Of a stretch of DNA of 64,000 nucleotides, positions 56,431-64,000 are shown piece by piece (the first letter of the stretch is position 1; every line of letters starts with the position of its first letter). A model generated the notes under the pieces. It was given only the letters and a program-made list of their open reading frames with translations, was not told where the DNA came from and ran no database searches. A program made the translations under genes and the position numbers. The DNA comes from Heterocephalus glaber (lineage: Eukaryota; Chordata; Mammalia; Rodentia; Bathyergidae): positions 38,700,568-38,764,567 of the forward strand of contig NW_004624730.1 of assembly GCF_000247695.1 (NCBI RefSeq), written 5' to 3'.

Positions 56431-56434
56431 TTAT

Positions 56435-56585
56435 GGATTGGTGGATTGGACAGCTATCAAGCATGTTGCTGAAGTTTCATCTTTAATAATTTGTAGTCAC
56501 GAAGCAGCTCAGTGGTCACACAGTTAATTCTAATTCTCCTAATAAATTGTTACTGAAATCCTTATGTCCCACTTTTCTCCCTGGA
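56435..56585 (+). repeat. Unnamed repeat, copy 1
   Basis: The stretch ttggacagctatcaagcatg, ttgctgaagttt and later ccttatgtcccacttttctcc is paralleled at 57735-57845 (tcggacaaccatcaagtaca, ttgctgaagtt, ctcatatcccaccattctcc). Family unknown. Confidence 0.5.
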
Positions 56586-56939
56586 CACTTTTTTCTTCTA
56601 GGTATTAAGAATGCAATTCTATGGTATTCATAGGCCCTTGTGAGCCCCTTATGGATCTGAGAGGTTGATGTCAGCCTAAAACTCTCTTGAAAAATGCTTC
56701 AGAATTTTTACTCAGAACATATTAAAGGAGTGTTATCACTCTATATTGAACTGGAGGGTACCACTGCCTCTTTAAAAATTCACATCCCAAGAAGGTCTTG
56801 GAACCTTATTCTCCCTTGCCTTTTCCATCATTCTCTGTTTCTTTCTCAGAAAGAACATGTGAAAGGTTGTATAAATGAAAATTAGAATCCATTTATCTTC
56901 ATTTAGTCATGATTGAATTCAAATTTTTATGAATTCTTG

Positions 56940-57015
56940 TAGCAGTTTTTTTGAGCATCTACTATTTGCCAGGTCCCAGATATAAATGGATGAATAAGAC
57001 AGAATCTTGTCCTAT
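56940..57015 (+). repeat. Ancient mammalian-wide repeat fragment
   Basis: 'ttgagcatctactatttgcc aggtcc' and 'gatgaataagacagaatctt gtcc' follow the old-repeat pattern also seen at 6690 and 48180. Confidence 0.5.
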
Positions 57016-57305
57016 GGATAACATCACCAATGACATGGTATCGTATCCCCAAGAGAGTCTTCCTGACCCCAAGGAAGGGACTGAGGCTCAGTCCTCATGG
57101 TGTATTTGACAGGATGCTTTATTTTCAACAGGAATTAAAATATAGAAGGTTGTAGAAATCTCCACATAAAATATTAATCATGATTTTCTAGGAAATTATA
57201 TCTTATGAAAAAGTAGAAAAATTGGCAATGAATTCAGAGTTGCAAGTGTAAATAAATACATGAACTAAAAATCCAATTATATTTATAAAAAGATGAGGTT
57301 TAACC
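57015..57305. other. Unassigned spacer
   Basis: Contains 'ccccaagagagtcttcctga' and nearby GC-richer sequence that could belong to the unnamed repeat pair on either side, but I could not show it. Confidence 0.35.
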
Positions 57306-57307
57306 AG

Positions 57308-57668
57308 TCTCCCAGCATTATGGTTTGTGTTTAGATGTACCCCTAAAGCATCTTGTGGATGAGTTGGGACTTTCTTTTTCAGACGTAGTTGAATCTGGAA
57401 TGTGTGATGGTGGGGTTAAAGGTGTGTGATTACTAAACCACTACATGTGAATAAGATAAAAGAGGTAGACAGGTGCTGTTAAACTCGCTTGTTGCCTTTG
57501 CTACCTTGTGTGCGCCATGTTGTTTCTGCTCTGCCATTCCTGTTTGTCATCCCTGCCTTGGAGTCGGCTGATTATGCACTGAAACCTCTACAAACAGTAA
57601 GCCAAATAAACCCTTTCCCCTCTCACTTTGGGTGTTGGGTATTTTGTCTCAGCAATGAGAGAAAGGTA
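57308..57668 (+). mobile_element. MaLR-type solo LTR
   Basis: 'cattatggtttgtgtttaga tgtacccc', 'ggatgagttgggactttc', 'agtaagccaaataaaccctt' and 'tgtctcagcaatgagagaaa ggtaacaca' give the start, middle and end of a MaLR LTR. A solo LTR by context. Confidence 0.65.
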
Positions 57669-57734
57669 ACACACCCAGGTATCCAAGCTTGAGGTAAAGT
57701 CCAACACTTTTATCTATCAAGTGGTGTCAACAGA

Positions 57735-57845
57735 TTAATGGATCGGACAACCATCAAGTACATTGCTGAAGTTAAGCCTGATTCTTCAAATAAGCTCTTA
57801 TTTCTTCCTGAAATTCTCATATCCCACCATTCTCCTCACAATCAA
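57735..57845 (+). repeat. Unnamed repeat, copy 2
   Basis: Diverged direct copy of 56435-56585, lying about 1.3 kb downstream with a MaLR LTR between them. Confidence 0.5.
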
Positions 57846-57849
57846 CCCA

Positions 57850-60800
57850 CAAATCAAGTTTATATGGGTTAGTAAAAACTAGCCAAATAAGGAAGGGTTT
57901 TTGGAAAAACAAGTTTAAAATTTTCATATCTTTGTCATAACCATAATTTGTTTTTAATGTATCCAGTTTTGATACCAAGTATCAGAAAACAGAGATCCAG
58001 GGTGTTCTGGAAAAATCAATATTTGAGGCTGTATGACTTCAGTATAATGACTAATCAGAAAGACTAACTGTATAATGACTTCAGTATAATGACTAATCAG
58101 AAGGACTAACTCCCCAAAAAGTCTCAAAGGAGATATGATCTAGGTTTATGGAATTATCAAGTGTGTGAACAGGGAAAATATGAACTTGGCCATCACATCC
58201 AAGAAAGTGTTTTTACCTTTGAAAAAGGAGTGTTAAATGAAAGGTCACAGGAATTATATTTTATTGATCTTAAGGTTTATGCTATGGGATTCCCTAATAT
58301 GAAATCACTTTAAACTAAATATTTTTTGCTCTTACAGTAATTAGCCCCTTTGGGTCAATTTCAAAACTGTTCTACCTATTTTTTGAATTTAGTTATGTCA
58401 AATGAATCTTTCATAAGATTTTCAGAAGAAGGAAATTCTTTATTTCAGCGAGTGGCACAGATTTATTAAATTGATACCCATTAAGTAGTGGGTGGTAATT
58501 CATAGCGGGTTATTAAAGAAATGGGTAATGTTAAGTGTGTTTCATTTAGCATTACAAGTTAATGGGGGGCAACTATATTTTTTCCTTAAAATGTGCTTTG
58601 GTATTTCTGCCAGAGAACAAATACCAAGTTGACAATTCTTCTTGCTCAATAAAACATCCATTAGGTTATCTTGAACTAGTAGAGCTGCTGTGGCTTTTTT
58701 GTCTAATAAACAGAGAAAATTTTTCTCCTTTCAATGCCTGGAAATGTACCTGGCTGAAATTCTTCTTATTTTCAAGAAAATTGCAAAATACTTGCTGTGT
58801 ATTTAGTCTTAAGCAGAATGGCAATGAAGACATACTCTTTGGATTTATATACTAATGGGGTGGTTTCACTTTATTAGTTTCATAAATTATGTACTCCAAT
58901 GGAATTACTTGTTAAATTGTATCATGGGTGAGTGAGGCCTCTGTCTCTAAAACTGTGACATGCCTTTAAAATTTCATCGTATTTTGTTGGAAATATCCAT
59001 GTCTCAGGCATACTTTATGATTTATTCATATTTCCTTTAGAAATATCCAGTATTTAGTACTAACCAGGTGAAAATAATAATACCAAGATAATTGTATGTA
59101 TTAGTACATAATATAGGTATTAAATGTCTTTGTATTTTAAAAATTTTCAGCTCAGAACGATTTGTGTAGATCTCTTAAAAGTTGAATGTGATTTCCATGA
59201 TATTGTACTAAGATGTGATAATGATAAACCATCTTCTCAAAACAAATATTTTATATTTTAGGTGTTTTATCTTTATTCATGTGGTAGTTTGAGCAATTAA
59301 TGTGATGTCTAATTACCTCTATTTTTCTAATTTATCATCTCAGACTAATTTTTGGACTTGAACAAAAACTTTCTTTCATTGCTTTTTTATAGATTTAGGA
59401 TCAATTTATCTTACAACTTTAAAAAGAACTGGGAAAAGATGATCAGCAGATAATATGCAGTTACTGGAAATTATTTGATTGTTTTTGAATTTTTAATGAA
59501 CCCTTAAAAGTACCTATAACCGTAATTTATTTAACAAGAATCTTAAAATCAGATTTCCAATTACTATTTTGACTAAAATCAGTTCCATGTTCTAAATTTT
59601 GCATTAGGGCAAACAGGCTTGTTGTTTTTATTTCTACCCTTTAATTTCAGATTTTAAGGACATTGTCTAAGTTTTCATCCAGGTTCACTGCCCCCCACTC
59701 CTGTTCCCCATACTGTTATGCTAAAATTTCATTAGGTTATAGGTAAACATCACATTTCTTGGCTTTCTTCCCTCCACTCCTTTTCCCTTATATATTTAAA
59801 TGTAGAAGAAAATTTGATCCTGAATAAAATATTCTTTTTAGTCAGTATTGCAAACAGACCATTATAAACCTCAAGCCTTTGTTGATGAAGTTCTCAAAAA
59901 TAGGATTTATTTGTCCCTTTGCTATTTTGCTTAGAAAATAGTGGTAATGTTTTGACAAATGGCTGGTGAAATGCAGCTGACAGGGTGCAGTTGGTGGCGT
60001 GCTGTTATTCTAAACAGCTGTGCTGAGAAGAGTCATTTTGGTTTGGAACTTTGTTGATGTCTGAGTTCCATGACAGACTATCGAAGACACTTTAGCGTAT
60101 TTAACATGTTCTCACAAATCATTAGAGTTCAGGCTAAAATCTAACCCCCTTGACTGCATACTTGATTACATTTTGAGTGTCAAGAAAAAATAAAATTGTT
60201 TTTTAAAAGAGCTGGCTGGTCTGTGGAAAGGCTGTGAAAAAACACCCTTTTCATGGAAACTGAGAAGTATGATATAAGCCTCAGGCTGATACCATAGAAT
60301 GGCTTCTAAGATTGAGGAATTAGAGATGTCCTGTTTTAATCCTGTGTAACTCCACGTTCGTCAAACTGAAACTTCTTAAAACCTGATACTTTTTAAAGGG
60401 GTAAAAGATCTGGTTTCTTGGTGTATAAATACAAAAGCGATACCTATTGACTGTCTCTTCCCTTTTCCTGCCCTAGTGATGGGGAAGGAGAGTCCAGGCA
60501 TTTTTCACCTGGATATGTAGGTAGGTGGCAGCAGATATCACATGGGTAACTTCCAGGACTATGACTTGTTTTCAAGACACGCTGCCAAGACATCAGTGTT
60601 AGGGGAGTGAGAGGATTAGGGTTAGGTTTCAGGGCTTCTCTGCACAACATGGCTGTAACATTAATTCAGCAATGTGAGACCATTTATTTAACACTCCTTT
60701 CTTCCTGGTCGTCAGAGCAGGACCGACTATTGTACACTGACCTTCTTTGAATGTGTTTTAATAAAAGTATGGGGTTTTTCATTGGCTTATTTCTACCTAA

Positions 60801-61190
60801 GTCTTATGAGGAATAGGAATAACCTTATTTTTGATGAAATGTTTTATTTTAGTAAAGTGGACAAAGTTTAGTTATACTCAGGAACTGAGATTTTTGTTTT
60901 TTCAGTCATGTTTTCACTAGTAGTACAATGTTATCTGTATCTTAAATCAAACACACTCTTTGAATAAAAATATGTTTAATATGACAATTAAGTTCTCTTT
61001 TTCCAAAAGAGAATATTGCCATCAAAATTTTAAGAATCTCCTGTGTAGCTGAACACCAACATGTGGTCATGAAACATGGCATCTTGGCCTTATGAGTAAT
61101 AGTTACTGCTTTGGGTTTAAAACTGCAAGATTTAATGTCTTGTTCTCAGAAGAGCATCTTTTATCTGATTAATTTCTAGAGTGGTGTTTT
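57850..61190. other. Longest repeat-poor stretch in the window
   Basis: I recognise no transposable element here apart from a 42-bp tandem duplication at 58035-58111. No exon could be supported. About 59940-60250 is less AT-biased and has two CAGCTG E-boxes; low repeat content over 3 kb is sometimes a sign of constrained non-coding DNA. Confidence 0.5.
58035..58111. repeat. Short tandem duplication (42-bp period)
   Basis: The 35-bp word starting gacttcagtataatgactaa is repeated after 42 bp with one mismatch (AGAAAGACT versus AGAAGGACT). Confidence 0.9.
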
Positions 61191-61194
61191 GACT

Positions 61195-61350
61195 AGAAGC
61201 TGGGAAAGAGCTTTGAAGTTGGAATCTGCACTTTACCATAACAACCCTGCAAACTTGCTTAAATTTCTCAGCTACTCTAATCTTTGCTTTCCTCTTCTGC
61301 AGAATAAGATCAAACTTACAGGGTTGTTGAAAGGTTTCTAATAAGATGAG
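61195..61350 (+). repeat. MIR SINE
   Basis: 'gaagttggaatctgcacttt', 'tgcaaacttgcttaaatttc', 'ttctgcagaataagatc' and 'cttacagggttgttgaaagg' follow MIR order. Confidence 0.7.
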
Positions 61351-61474
61351 CTATTCTAACAAGAGGTTTGTGAAATTTAGAAGTTTAATGCCAGAGACAG
61401 ATTCTTTTCCTTTTTCTTTATCCCAAATTAATAAGTGGACTTTTAGGAGCAATAGAGTAGAGGTAGGGCTGTAA

Positions 61475-61488
61475 GATGATGATGATGG

Positions 61489-61528
<40 letters not shown>
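61475..61528. repeat. (GAT)n microsatellite
   Basis: Eighteen trinucleotide units, one of them GGT (at about 61487). Confidence 0.97.
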
Positions 61529-61529
61529 A

Positions 61530-61985
61530 CAAAAATGTCTCCATCTTCTTTTGTAAATTTCCTGTTCCCATCATTTACCAGTTTTTCTGTTGTTTGCTCA
61601 GCTTTGGTTTGTTTTATAAAAACTCCTAGTTATCAAGAATATAAACCTTATGTTGAACATGTGGTAGACATGTTTTCAGTTTTGCCTTTTAACACTATAT
61701 ATGGTATTTTCTGCCATTTTGAAATTTCAGATTTCCATGGCATCAGATCTGTTTTTCTCTTTGATTCTAAGTACCGTCAATTGTAGGATTTCAGAGCTGT
61801 CAAACCATGAAAAAAGCCTTAGATTTAATGAAATAGAATCATTTATTTAATGAAATATCAATCATTTCTTCTAGTGCTCAAAGTTTTTCTTATAGTTTTC
61901 TTATGATTCCTGTCTTTGGTATCATGTTTGAATGTGTACATATGTTTGTATATATGTAAATTGGGCTCATTTTCCATATGCAAAA
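61530..61985. other. Unique DNA, nothing recognised
   Basis: An 83-codon frame at 61535-61786 has no known domain and is probably chance. Confidence 0.5.
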
Positions 61986-61987
61986 GA

Positions 61988-62150
61988 AACTGGGTGTGGT
62001 GGCCCATACCTATAATCCCAGCTACTCTGGAGACTGAGGCAAGAGGAGTGAAAGTTCAAGGGCAGCCTGGGCAATGTAGTGAGACTGCTCTCAAAATAAA
62101 ATTAAAAAGGGATCTGGAGATGTAGCTCAGGGCTAGAGTACTTGCCAAAA
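61988..62150 (+). mobile_element. B1-ID composite SINE
   Basis: The first part, actgggtgtggtggcccata, cctataatcccagctactct, aggcaagaggagtgaaagtt and gcagcctgggcaatgtagtg, is a B1 monomer (61988-62095). It is followed after an A-rich linker by ggatctggagatgtagctca, gggctagagtacttgcc (62109-62145), an ID-like tRNA half. An A- and CA-rich tail follows. The ID half lacks its 3' end. Confidence 0.75.
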
Positions 62151-62159
62151 CAAAACAAA

Positions 62160-64000
62160 ACACACACACAAAACAAAATACACATAAAAACAAAGATGAT
62201 ATTATTGAAAACATGACTGGATATGGCCATGTTTTTCCACCCAAGAAAACTCTAGGAAGAATGTAGTTGCATAGAGTTTAAAAGCCCTGGCATGTACTTC
62301 AGGCATTGATATGTGATACTTAGTCTTGGTTTGCCCATTATTGCTATATCACATGCTATCCTGACTGCTGCTCTTGTCAGCTGTCACTGTTACTCAGTCT
62401 CTCCTGATATCTATCTCTGTAGTAGCATAATTCAGAATTTGCCTTGAGAATATGTTTAGTATTTCTTGCCAGCATCTGCTACTTTCCCTTTGAGTCCTTT
62501 GCTATGGGAAAAAGGTGAAGGGGTTGCCAAATCCTGTAAAGCAAACCACCAAGTAGAAGATAAAGGCTCTGGTAAAGCCTTTCTGGTCAGAAATTCTACA
62601 GCTTCTCCTTTTCCACTGTAAGAAAAGTTGTCTGCCTTTGTCTTCCAAAAAAGAGTACGGGTTGGTTTAAGGCCAATAAAGTATTTTCCTAAAGTGCCCT
62701 AAGACTATGAGAACATGATACAAGATTATTTATTTGGGAGTGAAGACATCGGAAGTACCCAAGTCAATTTTAATGTATTGTGCATATAAAAATTCAAGCC
62801 ACTGTTTTAATTAAGACCTACTCACTCTGGTGTAGGGCATAGTAATCAGTAGTAAATCATTAGTCAATTATGTCATAATAATTTAAGACCCGCATGACAG
62901 ACAAGATGATGGAAGTGTAGTGGACACTCATAGCAACATTGCTATGTCTCCATGGTAAATAATGAAATGGAACAGTTCTTGATCACTACTTTGCTTGGCA
63001 GCAGGTAAGGGTGGCTTTACAGCCATTGAATATAAAGTCGTAAAATTGTACTTTGTTTTTCTGAACCTAGTAATTACATGTACAAAGGTATACCCACATA
63101 AGACAGATCTTTACACAATTTATGAAAACAGAATAATTAATAGAGAATTCTTTAAATTTCTTTTCTGTAATATTTCATTTAAACAAATGTGGTAGAATAA
63201 TTTTAGCTCTTGGCAAATCCTGAAATAATAAAAAAGAGTGTGGTGGCTGTGGTAAAGAGTGTTACTTTTAAATCTTGGTAGACAAATGAGACCTCCCCAT
63301 TCACCTATTGAGCATACTTTTATAATTTCTCAGAAATTAAGTAGTGTGATTGAATCCAAAGCTAGAAATTTAAAGTAATTGGCTTGAAATCCAGTGATCT
63401 TTTCTGGGATGCTTAAAATTTTTATTCCCATTTCACTATGTCAAGGCTTCATTTTCAATGTCTGCTGTTAATACTTTTCTAAATTATTTTCTAAGAATTA
63501 AGGACCTCAACCATCTAAGCAAGACTAGATTTACCAGTACTTTTATCCTTTTAGAATGACTAGGTTGTAGAATCTTGACTCTTCTCTGCATAGCTTTTAA
63601 ATGGACATGGCGAAGTTTGTTTCAAGGTTATTTCCAATTCTAAATTCTCTGTAGCTCTTATGTGCTAGTTCTCCAGTCTCCTTCTTTTCGGTAAATACTG
63701 AAAAGTATTTTACATTAAGGTGTCATTCAAAAAATTTCATCTTAAAGTATCCCTTTTTACTCTGGTTAGTATTGTATATTCAGATAGCATAACTGGAACA
63801 TTTTTACTGTGCAGAGAATGTCCACTTTTGTGTTTTAATTAAAGCATCATCTCCCCCATTGTTTATTTTTCCAACAGTCCCTGAACACCACAGCTATATT
63901 TATGCAGTACAGATCTTTTCTCATCATACTTACTACAACCCCTTCCAGAGAAATACATCTTTGCTCAAAGTGAGACACTCCTGCTGTGTTGAAAGGTGAT
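62160..64000. other. Unique DNA to window end, nothing recognised
   Basis: No supported gene, RNA or repeat family. Frames here are at chance length. Confidence 0.5.

Noticed and set aside
1..64000. CRISPR arrays, bacterial operons or phage systems
   Set aside because: There are no regularly spaced repeats or prokaryotic gene organisation. Everything recognisable is mammalian.

Overview
The window looks like ordinary nuclear DNA from a rodent. It is AT-rich and gene-poor, and it carries both a 7SL-derived B1 SINE and at least eleven copies of a tRNA-derived ID SINE. It also has several L1 LINE copies of one lineage, MaLR-type LTRs and ancient MIR and L2 fragments. The ID head (ggggatttagctcagtgg) and the absence of obvious murine B2 elements suggest a non-murine rodent, possibly a castorimorph, but the species cannot be fixed from sequence alone. 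I find no convincing intact protein-coding gene, exon, tRNA or CRISPR array. Every substantial protein-like reading frame belongs to a transposable element or to a processed pseudogene.

Layout. About 1-4.4 kb holds a minus-strand L1 (ORF2, ORF1 and probable 5' UTR), broken by an LTR-like block and by unassigned foreign sequence. From 4.4 to 14.9 kb there is mostly unique AT-rich DNA with MIR, L2 and old L1 remnants, a B1, an ID and an LTR-like element. At 14.94-17.06 kb lies a plus-strand, 5'-truncated, fairly young L1 with a duplicated 3' UTR. From 17.8 to 26.9 kb there are MaLR LTRs, an 80-bp hAT-type miniature element, ID copies and an old L1. From 26.94 to 37.7 kb is a minus-strand L1 split by a near-complete Tigger (pogo-type) DNA transposon. 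That Tigger was itself split by a near-full-length processed pseudogene of the nucleolar RNA helicase DDX21, which later received an ID SINE with an unusual tail. A further old L1 with its own ID lies at 38.66-40.44 kb. From 41 to 54 kb there are L2, ID, LTR and MaLR elements, plus a truncated gammaretrovirus-like endogenous retrovirus (5' LTR, tRNA-Phe-like primer site, gag remnant) lodged in a MaLR LTR. From 54 to 64 kb the DNA is mainly unique, with MaLR, MIR, a B1-ID composite and a GAT microsatellite.

Nothing here forms a working pathway. The biological interest is the insertion history: L1, then Tigger, then the DDX21 retrocopy, then ID, with target-site duplications readable at three of the junctions. 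Family names come from recognised motifs and remembered consensus features, not from a database search. Boundaries without a stated target-site duplication are approximate.
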